Below the pieces are notes generated by a model. The model worked only from the letters and a program-made list of their open reading frames with translations, did no database searches and was not told where the DNA came from. The position numbers were made by a program, and so were the translations under genes. From positions 248,001 through 312,000 of the forward strand of contig NZ_VORU01000004.1 of NCBI RefSeq assembly GCF_007997135.1: a DNA stretch of 64,000 bases, read 5' to 3'. The stretch is from Aequorivita lipolytica (GTDB lineage Bacteria; Bacteroidota; Bacteroidia; Flavobacteriales; Flavobacteriaceae). Below are positions 39,088 through 48,184 of this stretch, piece by piece (positions within the stretch are counted from its first letter, which is position 1; each line of letters opens with the position of its first letter).

Positions 39088-41901
39088 TCAATACCATCTC
39101 CTCGTAAACAGACTAAGCAAAGTTTTGGGACTTAAAGTTACTATAAACCGCACCTTTTCATCATAATGTGGCAGATTTGGTTCAAAGCCCAAATTTGAAT
39201 AGATGGGGAAATACAGCTCAAAATAATCTGCAACCAAACTAAGACGAATCCCGCTGTCAAATACGGCATTTACTCCGCGCTCTTTGTTCGCTACGAGGCC
39301 TACATCTCCATAAGCGTAAATCCATTTCCAAATGTTGGTGCTGGCATTTGCGGTAACCATCCAACTGTTTGCATAGGCCGGTTCCAATTGCGATTTGAAA
39401 CCACCTTCGGCAATAATTAATTGTTGGCTGAAAAGCCCAGAATCTTCACTACGACCATAATAATTATAATCAAAGAGGTAATCGTTGGGACGGTCCAGTG
39501 CAAAGCTGAAAAAGTCTTCATTTTCGCGAGTATCATTAAAAAGAAACACGCCAGCAAAAAAACGAAGGTTCAATTGGCGATTGCTCAAGAAGAGTTTCCT
39601 GTATTCAAGATCCACGGAAAGTTTGCTGAATTTTGAAGAAATTTCATAGTCCGCTACACCCCTAAAATAATTAATAAGGTTAGGGTTTGAATACACATAT
39701 TGCATATTAAACACACTATAGTTTGGCTCCTGCAAAGGATTATTGGGATCTTCGTCTTGATAAACATTTACGTTCCGCAGGTTTATAAATTGCTTTTCAT
39801 TATCCCTCAAATCCTCATTTCGGAAAGCAAAAGTTATGTAGGGTGTAAATCTTTTATAAAACAAACCGCGGTCGTAAGAGTAGTAATTTCCCGAGAACCC
39901 GTAGCGCATTGCGTACAGATTTGCCTGATCCATAGTTTGGGTATAGCTTATAGAAGCACTTCCCACGAGGGTCTTGGAACGAAAACCAAATTGAGGTTCC
40001 AAGCTGTAGTGGATGGCCTTGGGAAGAACTGTTTTATTGTAAAGCCTTAGCCCAGCCGAAACACCATCGTAAAGATTATACTCAAAGATTGGCATAAAGA
40101 AAAATTGGGTGTAGTTGGGGTCTTCCACATCTTGAAAAAGACGAAACTGAAGGGGTTTGTTCAGTAAGCCCTTTACCGCTTTAAAGTTGTTTCTTCGGTT
40201 GTATTCAGGTATTCTTCCTTCGTAATCCAGGGCAAGTTTTCTTATATTTTCAGCAGGAATGGTAATAGATGTTATGCTGTCCACCGGTTTTGTCCACGTT
40301 TTATAGACGATTTCATCTTTGTTGAGACCGTAGATTGATATGGGCAATTCACTCTGTCTATTGTTTTTAATGAAAACCTTTAGTGAATCGCCTTTCTTTT
40401 CAACCTTTTTTATTTTGAAATCGATTGTTGTGCGAGAATCGGCAAAATCCTCAAAAAACCAATTAACAGGCAATTCAGTATTTTTTGATAACAATGCTTC
40501 AAAATCTGAAGAGTTTATAGGCCTCAATTTATTTTCGGCATAAAACTCTTTGATAGTATTATTCAAGGTTGCACCGCCCAAATAATCATTCAAATAGCGC
40601 AAACCGCTTGCCCCATAATAACCGTTGGCAATGTTCATATTGAATTTTAACAGGGAATCTTTTGGGGTAGTTAGGGATTGGTGAATATTACTGCGCGCCA
40701 TATTCAAATAAAGAATTGGGTATTGATCGTTAAATTCCAAATCTGCAGCATGTGCCCAGCGAATAATCCACCAATCACTCAGATTGCCTATTATCTTCAT
40801 TTTTGGATAATAGGTATCCACATATTCCATCATTAAATAAATCTGTAAGGCATCTTGTAGCCAATAATCACTGCGTGAATCTAAAATAATAGTGTTCTGA
40901 ATATAATTTCTTGCAATGGTTTTTAATTGCTCCATGTCATATTCAAAACCGTCCGGAAAGGGGCTAATAAAACGAGGTAGCTGATTAAGGCCGTAAACTG
41001 GATTTGTTTTATAATCGGTTTCACTGATTAACATTTTTTCAAATGGATAGGAGCCAAGTCTGTCATCTAGAAAATGGACAATCCTATCAATCATCAAGGC
41101 CTGCACTGGCGGATTTACCTTGCTGTTCTTCAAATTGGTTACAATTTGAAGTTTATCCGTTTCAATGGTTTCAAAATACGGGTTTACTTCAAGGTATAAT
41201 ATGGCGCTTGTACGATCTTTCCCCTTAAGTGTTACGGTCTTTTTATTTTCTGAAATAGTTTCTTCAACTAAATTTAAGTCAGAGTTAACTGAATAGTGTT
41301 TGGGAAGATGAAGAGCAATTGAAAATTCTGAAGGAGTTAAATAAAGGTCGTTCGTGTTTTTATTACTATAAACACGCCATTCACCGTTATAAACTGCTGG
41401 GGCGATGTACCAATAGCGCAGCATATAATTTGCCTGTTTGTCCACGCCATAACGTGTAAATTTACTATCTGGAACTTTAACGGTATATTCTAAATTAAAG
41501 GTATAGCTCTTGCCAGGTAATACTTCATTGTTCGGAATGATTCGCAAAATATCTACCGCATCGCCACGCTGCCATTGTAGTGATGTTCCAGAATTAGTAT
41601 AAATTTTTTCAATGTTTGTTTTACCGCGATCTTCTTCTTTTTCAAAGTGAAAGGAGCTATCATAGTTTTCTGCGAAGCGCTTGCCCAACGGGCTAGTTTT
41701 GGTCGAGAAACTATTGGCCCAGTCAAATAGATAAAGCTCTCTTAGCGTATCTGCCGAAGTATTATTATAAGTTATTTCCTGCTTTATTGAAAGCGATTTT
41801 TGTCCGGGGTTTAAAGTGGCATCAATATTTATAGTGTGCTGCGCCGTTACTTGGACGGCCAAACAAAATAGGAGAACGGATATTATTCTTTTTACTATCA
41901 A
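39088..41901 (-). CDS. M1-peptidase-like protein without zinc site, fused to an outer-membrane beta barrel
   Basis: The 937-residue precursor has a signal peptide (about 1-20) and an N-terminal M1-aminopeptidase-like saddle plus catalytic-type domain (to about residue 560). In place of H-E-x-x-H it reads A-R-N-Y-I (330-334), and where N-E-G-F-A should stand it reads Q-D-A-L-Q, so all zinc ligands are gone and catalysis by the usual mechanism is impossible. From about residue 600 to the end alternating strands and an aromatic C-terminus (T-R-R-W-Y) mark a beta barrel of the outer membrane. It may act as a surface peptide-binding or transport protein. It overlaps the T9SS nuclease gene by ATGA (41898-41901). 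Confidence 0.8.
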   Translation of the reverse strand: MIVKRIISVLLFCLAVQVTAQHTINIDATLNPGQKSLSIKQEITYNNTSADTLRELYLFDWANSFSTKTSPLGKRFAENYDSSFHFEKEEDRGKTNIEKIYTNSGTSLQWQRGDAVDILRIIPNNEVLPGKSYTFNLEYTVKVPDSKFTRYGVDKQANYMLRYWYIAPAVYNGEWRVYSNKNTNDLYLTPSEFSIALHLPKHYSVNSDLNLVEETISENKKTVTLKGKDRTSAILYLEVNPYFETIETDKLQIVTNLKNSKVNPPVQALMIDRIVHFLDDRLGSYPFEKMLISETDYKTNPVYGLNQLPRFISPFPDGFEYDMEQLKTIARNYIQNTIILDSRSDYWLQDALQIYLMMEYVDTYYPKMKIIGNLSDWWIIRWAHAADLEFNDQYPILYLNMARSNIHQSLTTPKDSLLKFNMNIANGYYGASGLRYLNDYLGGATLNNTIKEFYAENKLRPINSSDFEALLSKNTELPVNWFFEDFADSRTTIDFKIKKVEKKGDSLKVFIKNNRQSELPISIYGLNKDEIVYKTWTKPVDSITSITIPAENIRKLALDYEGRIPEYNRRNNFKAVKGLLNKPLQFRLFQDVEDPNYTQFFFMPIFEYNLYDGVSAGLRLYNKTVLPKAIHYSLEPQFGFRSKTLVGSASISYTQTMDQANLYAMRYGFSGNYYSYDRGLFYKRFTPYITFAFRNEDLRDNEKQFINLRNVNVYQDEDPNNPLQEPNYSVFNMQYVYSNPNLINYFRGVADYEISSKFSKLSVDLEYRKLFLSNRQLNLRFFAGVFLFNDTRENEDFFSFALDRPNDYLFDYNYYGRSEDSGLFSQQLIIAEGGFKSQLEPAYANSWMVTANASTNIWKWIYAYGDVGLVANKERGVNAVFDSGIRLSLVADYFELYFPIYSNLGFEPNLPHYDEKVRFIVTLSPKTLLSLFTRRWY

Positions 41902-43142
41902 AAAGTTTTAACGAATTTAAAAGTGGGTGAGCCTGGAAGGTTTGTTTTTAAGTAATAAACACCGCTGGCGAGTTGGCTGACGTCTATTGAAATATATTCT
42001 GAACTTTCTGAAGTGAATTCCAAAAGTCTTTGTCCGAGCGCACTGTAAATTTCAAACGAAATATTTTCTGAAAAATTTGAATCTAGCCGAAGATTTAATT
42101 TATCGGTGACCACAGTATTTTCAACAACCACAGCATTCTTCACTAAAAAATCATCATTACTTAAAACAATCTCTTTATTGGTTTCTAGATTCATTACAAT
42201 AGGAAGGTGGTCGCTCATATTGTAAAGATTATTGCGCAGTGCTTGGCTGAAATATCCCGAGCAGTCGGTGCTATTTATATTATTATCATAGCAATTGCCG
42301 TTGTTTCCGAAAGATTTGTAGGTGCCTGCAATGTATTTCAACTTAGGATCACTTTGCATATTTTGCGACATTACTATAAAATCAAACCTATCATCCAACC
42401 CACCGCCAGCTCCTGCACCGAAAGGACCTGAGCTTATGCGGGTGCTTTGTGAATGTATGTCTTGAAAATTAATATTGTTGTTCCAAGAACCTGGCCGGTC
42501 TATTGGGTCCACCATTATGATAGCATTGGTAGGATCCAATAATTCCTGATAAGCCGGTTCGCTAGCGGTATAAAGATTGAAATCTCCCGCAAAAATTATA
42601 AAGGAATTTAAATCTAAAGTTTCAAGTCTATTTGTAAACTGTTGCACCATTTCCAAACGCAATTGTTTGTTTGCCGAACCTTGGCTCGATTTTAAATGGG
42701 TTACAAAAACTTCAATAAACACGGGATCAGTTTGCTGGTCTGTCGTGCTAAGTCTTAAAGTATAATGGTTTATATCGCGAACGGGCGTTGGCAAAACTTC
42801 GGAAGCTACCAAGGTAAACATGCCTTTTCTATAGAAAATTAATTGTTGATGATCCGGATCGCCAGATTGGCTGGGCTCAAAGGGAGCCATAACGTAATTA
42901 TTTCCTTCGTCGTTGAGCGATGAGTTTAAAATAAGACTAGCTCCCGCTTCGCTTTCCAGTTCACAGACCATAAAAATATCCGGTTCGTATTCGTCAAAAA
43001 TATTTTGTAATAACTGCGCTCTATTCGGAGGAAATGCGGAAGGAAATTCCAACAGATTGTAAACCATAGTTTTTATCGTTCCCTGAGCGTTTATGCTGAG
43101 GGAGCTAATTATAAAAACAAACGGCAATACTTTTTTAAACAT
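41898..43142 (-). CDS. secreted endonuclease/exonuclease/phosphatase-family protein with T9SS tail
   Basis: The 414-residue protein has a signal peptide (about 1-20), the EEP fold (metal Glu in C-E-L-E, F-A-G-D-F-N, D-H-L-P-I-V-M near the C-terminal end of the domain) and a type A sorting domain at the end (Y-S-A-L-G-Q-R, then S-Q-L-A-S-G-V-Y-Y-L-K and F-K-F-V-K-T). It should cleave nucleic acids or phosphodiesters on the outside after export by the type IX system. It precedes the M1-like/barrel gene with a 4-bp overlap, which suggests a joint surface role. Confidence 0.92.
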   Translation of the reverse strand: MFKKVLPFVFIISSLSINAQGTIKTMVYNLLEFPSAFPPNRAQLLQNIFDEYEPDIFMVCELESEAGASLILNSSLNDEGNNYVMAPFEPSQSGDPDHQQLIFYRKGMFTLVASEVLPTPVRDINHYTLRLSTTDQQTDPVFIEVFVTHLKSSQGSANKQLRLEMVQQFTNRLETLDLNSFIIFAGDFNLYTASEPAYQELLDPTNAIIMVDPIDRPGSWNNNINFQDIHSQSTRISSGPFGAGAGGGLDDRFDFIVMSQNMQSDPKLKYIAGTYKSFGNNGNCYDNNINSTDCSGYFSQALRNNLYNMSDHLPIVMNLETNKEIVLSNDDFLVKNAVVVENTVVTDKLNLRLDSNFSENISFEIYSALGQRLLEFTSESSEYISIDVSQLASGVYYLKTNLPGSPTFKFVKTF

Positions 43143-43158
43143 TCGGAAATTTCAAAAA

Positions 43159-43848
43159 TTAAAAGTTCGGACTTAAGTTGTATTCGTTATAGAAATCGTT
43201 TAATATCTGAAGCACTTCATCTTCAGTATCAACCAAGTGAACCAAATCTAGATCCTCGGCATTCACGTTATTATTAGCTTGCAAGAGCGTGGTTTTTATC
43301 CATTCAAAAAGACCGCCCCAAAATTCGCTTCCAACCAATATTATTGGGAATTTATCAATTTTGTGTGTTTGGATGAGCGTTAGTGCTTCGAAAAATTCGT
43401 CCAATGTTCCGAAACCACCGGGCATTACCACAAAGCCTTGTGAATATTTTACAAACATTACCTTTCTCACAAAAAAGTAATCAAAGTCAATGCTTTTATC
43501 GCTATCAATATAGGGGTTATCGTGCTGTTCAAAAGGAAGGGTAATATTTAGGCCCACCGAAGTTCCACCGGCCAAATGCGCACCTTTATTCCCAGCTTCC
43601 ATAATTCCTGGTCCACCGCCGGTTATAACCCCATAGCCGTTCTCGGTAATTTTTTTGGCCACGTTTTCGGCAAGCTTATAATATTTATGGTCGGGTTTTG
43701 TTCTGGCAGAACCAAATATGGAAACACAAGGCCCAATGCGGCTCATTTTTTCGTATCCATTTACGAACTCTCCCATGATCTTGAAAATTGCCCATGAGTC
43801 ATTCGTTTTTACTTGATTCCAGTTTTTCGGTATTTGTTCGTCTCTCAT
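43159..43848 (-). CDS. LOG-family protein (cytokinin riboside 5'-monophosphate phosphoribohydrolase-like)
   Basis: The 229-residue protein carries the LOG hallmark P-G-G-F-G-T-L-D-E-F-F-E and an upstream G-G-G-P-G-I-M-E-A-G-N-K-G-A motif, with the acidic pair needed for N-glycosidic cleavage. Such enzymes split nucleoside monophosphates into base and ribose phosphate. The physiological role in bacteria is unclear. The start codon lies three bases from a TCTGTTG heptamer array. It follows uvrA on the same strand. Confidence 0.92.
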   Translation of the reverse strand: MRDEQIPKNWNQVKTNDSWAIFKIMGEFVNGYEKMSRIGPCVSIFGSARTKPDHKYYKLAENVAKKITENGYGVITGGGPGIMEAGNKGAHLAGGTSVGLNITLPFEQHDNPYIDSDKSIDFDYFFVRKVMFVKYSQGFVVMPGGFGTLDEFFEALTLIQTHKIDKFPIILVGSEFWGGLFEWIKTTLLQANNNVNAEDLDLVHLVDTEDEVLQILNDFYNEYNLSPNF

Positions 43849-43851
43849 TAA

Positions 43852-43893
43852 TCAGTTGTCTGTTGTCGGTTATCTGTTGTTAGTTGTCTGTAG
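43852..43893. repeat. TCTGTTG heptamer array, six units
   Basis: Six degenerate units of period 7 (TCAGTTG, TCTGTTG, TCGGTTA, TCTGTTG, TTAGTTG, TCTGTAG) begin three bases upstream of the LOG start codon and occupy most of the 92-bp space to uvrA. Confidence 0.85.
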
Positions 43894-43940
43894 TAAGTTT
43901 TTTTTCAATTCTTTACCTTTTAGCACCCGTTATTCAGCAC

Positions 43941-46793
43941 CTAAAGTAATTCTTTTTTGAGGAACCTTGCTGTATAGCTTTTTTTGTTTTCGGCTACTTC
44001 TTCTGGCGTTCCTAGAGCCATAACTTTTCCGCCCTCTTTTCCGCCTTCGGGACCTATATCAATAATATAATCCACAGTTTTTATTACGTCCAGATTGTGC
44101 TCTATTATCAATACTGTATTGCCTTTGTCGGCTAGTTTATTCAGTACAACCATCAATACGCGGATGTCCTCAAAATGAAGTCCCGTTGTAGGTTCATCCA
44201 AAATATAAAAAGTATTTCCCGTATCGCGTTTGGATAGTTCAGTAGCCAGTTTTATACGTTGTGCCTCACCGCCAGAAAGGGTTGTGGATTGCTGGCCTAA
44301 GGTAATGTAACCCAAGCCCACATCTTGTATGGTTTTTACTTTTCGATAAATTTTCGGAATGTTCTCAAAAAAGGCGGATGCTTCATTGATGGTCATTGCC
44401 AAAATATCGTAAATAGATTTTCCTTTGTAACGTATTTCTAAAGTTTCTCTATTAAAACGTTTGCCTTGGCAGGTTTCACATTCCACATATACATCGGGTA
44501 GAAAATTCATTTCAATAACCCGTAAACCGGCACCTTTACAGGTTTCACATCTTCCGCCAGCAACATTAAAGCTAAAACGACCAGGCTTATAGCCTCTTAT
44601 CATAGCCTCAGAGGTTTTGGCGAAAAGATTCCGAATTTCTGAAAAAACGCCCGTATAAGTAGCAGGATTGCTTCGCGGCGTTCTGCCTATTGGCGATTGG
44701 TTAATATCAATTACTTTATCAATATTCTCAAGGCCAACAATTTTTTTGTAAGGCATCGGTTTTTTTACACCGTTGAAAAAATGCGCGTTCAAGATGGGGT
44801 AGAGGGTTTCGTTGATAAGCGTAGATTTTCCGCTGCCCGAAACGCCGGTAACGCCTATCATTTTTCCCAATGGAAATGCAACCGTTACATTTTTTAAGTT
44901 ATTTCCCGAAGCACCTTTTAGCGTTAGTGTTTTACCATTTCCTTTTCTGCGATTTTCGGGGATTTCAATTTTTCTTCTACCGGTTAAATAATCTGCGGTA
45001 AGCGTGTCGTGCTGCTCAATTTCCTTTGGAGTACCTTCAGAAACAATCTCGCCGCCGTGTTTTCCAGCTGCGGGACCAATATCAATCACGTAATCGGCAC
45101 TCTCTATCATATCTTTATCGTGCTCAACTACGATTACCGAATTGCCGAGTTCCCTTAACTGTTTCAAGGAATAAATCAATCGCTCATTGTCGCGCTGGTG
45201 CAGACCAATACTGGGCTCATCTAAAATATAAAGCACACCAACCAACTGCGAGCCTATTTGTGTTGCCAAGCGAATTCGTTGTGCTTCACCACCCGAAAGC
45301 GATTTTGAACTTCGGTCCAGAGCCAAATAGGTAAGCCCAACATCTACAAGAAACTGAAGGCGCGTTCGTACTTCTTTTATAATTTCCGAAGCGATTTTTA
45401 GTTGTGTTTCCGAAAGGTTTTTTTCGAGATTAGCGAACCATTCAGATAGCTCAACCACGTCCATGTGGGCGAGTTCGGCGATGTTTTTTCCGTTTACTTT
45501 AAAATAAAGCGACTCTTTCCGAAGCCTTGTTCCACCGCATTCGGGGCAAGGAATTTTATCCATATATTCCTTTGCCCAACGTTTCAGGGATGTGGTTTCG
45601 CTGGCATCGAACGTGTTTTGAATAAAGGTAGCAACGCCTTCAAAATCTATTTTATAGCTTCGGGTGATGCCAAGTTCCTTTGATGCAACATCAAACTTTT
45701 CATTTCCACCGAAAAAGATAACGTCCTTTGCTTCCTTTGGAATACCTTCAAACGGATCACTCAATTTAAAATTAAAGCGCTCAGCAATCAGTTCAAGTTG
45801 CTTGAAAACCCAATTGTTTTTCTGAGGACCGCGAGCCGCCAAGGCTCCCTGTTTTATGGAAAGTTTAGGGTTGGGAACCAGTTTATTCAAATTCACTTCA
45901 TAAAGCTTCCCAAGCCCTTTGCAGTTGGGGCACATTCCTTTCGGAGAATTGAATGAAAAATTGTTCGGTTCTGGGTTTGGGTATGAAATTCCGGAAGAGG
46001 CACACATCAGCGAACGGCTGAAATAGCGCGCTTCATCTGTATCGTTATCCAAAACCATCAACACATCATCACCGTGGTACATTGCGGTGTTTATGGTTTC
46101 GGAAAGTCGCTTATTGTTATCGCCCTTCTTCGCCAGGGCTTCGGAGGGTGAAAAAACCTTTAATCGATCAATTACAATTTCAATATCGTGGGTTTTGTAA
46201 CGGTCAACTTTCATCCCTTTCACAATATCGCGCACTTCACCATCTACCCGTACTTTTAGAAAACCTTGTTTGGCGATCTGCTCAAAAAGCTCTCTGTAAT
46301 GTCCTTTTCTGGAACGGATTACGGGAGCGAGAACACTCACTTTTTTATCGGCGAAATCTTCAAGAATAAGTTGTTTAATCTGTTCATCACTATAGCTGAC
46401 CATTTTTTGACCAGTATTATAGCTGTATGCGTCACTTGCACGTGCATAAAAAAGACGGAGAAAATCGTAAATTTCAGTAATTGTACCAACCGTAGAGCGC
46501 GGACTTTTACTTGTAGTTTTTTGCTCAATGGCAATTACGGGAGAGAGGCCTTCAATTTTGTCAACATCTGGCCGTTCCAGACTTCCCAAAAACTGACGGG
46601 CGTAAGCTGAAAAGGTTTCAATATAACGGCGCTGCCCTTCGGCGTAAATAGTATCAAACGCCAAAGAGGATTTCCCGCTGCCGGAAAGCCCTGTAATTAC
46701 TACTAATTTTTCTCTCGGAATACGAACGTCAATGTTCTTTAAGTTGTGGACGCGTGCGCCCAAAACTTCTATAAAATCCTCATTTTTTGACAT
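43941..46793 (-). CDS. uvrA: excinuclease ABC subunit A
   Basis: UvrA recognises helix-distorting DNA lesions and loads UvrB in nucleotide excision repair. From the ATG at 46793 the protein has 950 residues. Two ABC modules are present, with Walker [10 protein letters not shown] and G-V-S-G-S-G-K-S-T, signature L-S-G-G-E-A-Q-R-I, and zinc-finger cysteine pairs (C-P-N-C, C-P-E-C, C-E-T-C). A TACCTTTG promoter box ends six bases before this ATG, so I prefer it to the in-frame start at 46802. uvrB is not nearby. Confidence 0.97.
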   Translation of the reverse strand: MSKNEDFIEVLGARVHNLKNIDVRIPREKLVVITGLSGSGKSSLAFDTIYAEGQRRYIETFSAYARQFLGSLERPDVDKIEGLSPVIAIEQKTTSKSPRSTVGTITEIYDFLRLFYARASDAYSYNTGQKMVSYSDEQIKQLILEDFADKKVSVLAPVIRSRKGHYRELFEQIAKQGFLKVRVDGEVRDIVKGMKVDRYKTHDIEIVIDRLKVFSPSEALAKKGDNNKRLSETINTAMYHGDDVLMVLDNDTDEARYFSRSLMCASSGISYPNPEPNNFSFNSPKGMCPNCKGLGKLYEVNLNKLVPNPKLSIKQGALAARGPQKNNWVFKQLELIAERFNFKLSDPFEGIPKEAKDVIFFGGNEKFDVASKELGITRSYKIDFEGVATFIQNTFDASETTSLKRWAKEYMDKIPCPECGGTRLRKESLYFKVNGKNIAELAHMDVVELSEWFANLEKNLSETQLKIASEIIKEVRTRLQFLVDVGLTYLALDRSSKSLSGGEAQRIRLATQIGSQLVGVLYILDEPSIGLHQRDNERLIYSLKQLRELGNSVIVVEHDKDMIESADYVIDIGPAAGKHGGEIVSEGTPKEIEQHDTLTADYLTGRRKIEIPENRRKGNGKTLTLKGASGNNLKNVTVAFPLGKMIGVTGVSGSGKSTLINETLYPILNAHFFNGVKKPMPYKKIVGLENIDKVIDINQSPIGRTPRSNPATYTGVFSEIRNLFAKTSEAMIRGYKPGRFSFNVAGGRCETCKGAGLRVIEMNFLPDVYVECETCQGKRFNRETLEIRYKGKSIYDILAMTINEASAFFENIPKIYRKVKTIQDVGLGYITLGQQSTTLSGGEAQRIKLATELSKRDTGNTFYILDEPTTGLHFEDIRVLMVVLNKLADKGNTVLIIEHNLDVIKTVDYIIDIGPEGGKEGGKVMALGTPEEVAENKKSYTARFLKKELL

Positions 46794-46799
46794 AGCTTG

Positions 46800-46807
46800 C
46801 AAAGGTA
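46800..46807 (-). promoter_or_regulatory. TAnnTTTG -7 element of uvrA (TACCTTTG)
   Basis: A perfect minus-strand -7 box, six bases upstream of the ATG at 46793. The transcript would be nearly or fully leaderless. Confidence 0.6.
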
Positions 46808-46887
46808 CTCAATTGATTGGAAATTAAAGAACGCGTGCCATCTCACGGATGTTAATTTTTGTTGAAAAAAATGTTCCTTTTATAAAC

Positions 46888-47901
46888 TTATGAATTCACT
46901 TCTTTTGAAAGAAAAACATGAAAGGTAAGCGCAATGTAAAATATAGTACTAATTACAATTGAATAGCCAATAATTATTGCCAATGCTGAAAAACTGAGCA
47001 TTAAATATGTGATCGGGAAGAGGACACCGAACACTATCAACAAGAAAAAAACGACGTATAAATAATAAATTAATCGCGGCGTTTTTCGTTTTATATGCAC
47101 TTGAAATTGGTAAAGTTTCGGGATTACATCTTTAGTCATATATTCCCAGAGTTTTGAAAAGAAAACTTCATTAAACGATGAATTCTCAAAGACCTCGTTA
47201 TCTATCGTGTTGGCAAGGGTTAATATTTTTTCCTGATGGCGTTCAAAAACGGCTTCTAGGTTTAAGGATTCTTTGTAGTTGCCGAATTTGTACCCAAAAA
47301 CATACCATAGCCCCGAACCAGATTTATTTTCAACCCATTTTTCAATAATGCGGTAATTATAAAAAATAGGATAATTTATGGTTTCTGGAATGTGTTTTTC
47401 TTCTGGGCTCGTCATCAATAAGGACTTCATTTCCAAATAAACATTTTCGGTTTCCCCATAATGGTGCGTTTCCTGAAGAAATTCAATAGCAAGTTTTGAT
47501 TTTCCTTTGTAAAATTCCTTAACATCAAAATAGGAAAGGTCTGCAAAATCCTTCTCCATATATTCTTTCAGTCCGGAAAGCCAAATGTTTGAGTTGAACA
47601 AGAGTTCCGCAATCGTCCGGAAATTGTGCATTTTTTGGGTTGTCTTGCTAATCTTACCTATTATTTTAGCCTTATGTGATTTTTGGTTCATTGCGGAAGT
47701 AGCCAGAAAAACCATTAAAATTGCAGCTAAAACACCACTAATGCCAATAAAAATGGAGGTCAGTTTTTTTAGATTTTCCTCAAAACCAAAAGTGTTTTGA
47801 TATTTGTCATAAAGCAGAAAAATTAATCCTACGCAGATTGCCCCACTTATCACCAAAGCGATAATGGAGTACAAATCCTTAAACGAAGATTTATTTCCCA
47901 T
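46888..47901 (-). CDS. four-helix membrane protein of unknown function
   Basis: The 337-residue protein has two hydrophobic segments at the N-terminus (about 10-30 and 48-68) and two at the C-terminus (about 275-295 and 305-330). The 200-residue middle is soluble and helical, with basic patches (K-S-H-K-A-K-I-I-G-K). The topology resembles some phage-defence or signalling membrane proteins, but I recognise no family. It is upstream of uvrA on the same strand. The 283 bp before it show nothing else. Confidence 0.6.
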   Translation of the reverse strand: MGNKSSFKDLYSIIALVISGAICVGLIFLLYDKYQNTFGFEENLKKLTSIFIGISGVLAAILMVFLATSAMNQKSHKAKIIGKISKTTQKMHNFRTIAELLFNSNIWLSGLKEYMEKDFADLSYFDVKEFYKGKSKLAIEFLQETHHYGETENVYLEMKSLLMTSPEEKHIPETINYPIFYNYRIIEKWVENKSGSGLWYVFGYKFGNYKESLNLEAVFERHQEKILTLANTIDNEVFENSSFNEVFFSKLWEYMTKDVIPKLYQFQVHIKRKTPRLIYYLYVVFFLLIVFGVLFPITYLMLSFSALAIIIGYSIVISTIFYIALTFHVFLSKEVNS

Positions 47902-48184
47902 AAAATAAAAATGCCACGAATGGCGCTGAACTATTTTTTAAAGGATTTTTACAAGAAGAAATTTTGCCATAAAAAAAATATTTTTTACAGTAAAACGTAT
48001 TTTTAAAATGAAAAATATATGTGCTCCGCAGTAGTGAAAACTGACTGGCATTATCAATAAATCAATCTAAATTTCTCTAAAATCCCAGGTTAAAACGCTC
48101 AAATCTAATTCTTTTTATCGCTGACGAGTCCAGCTTTCGATATAATGCAGAAGATTTCGTTTAAGGGTGAAAAAGTTTTTAAAT

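Noticed and set aside
45026-45334. 102-residue plus-strand frame in uvrA
   Set aside because: Antisense shadow of a conserved gene with Arg- and Ser-rich composition typical of such frames.
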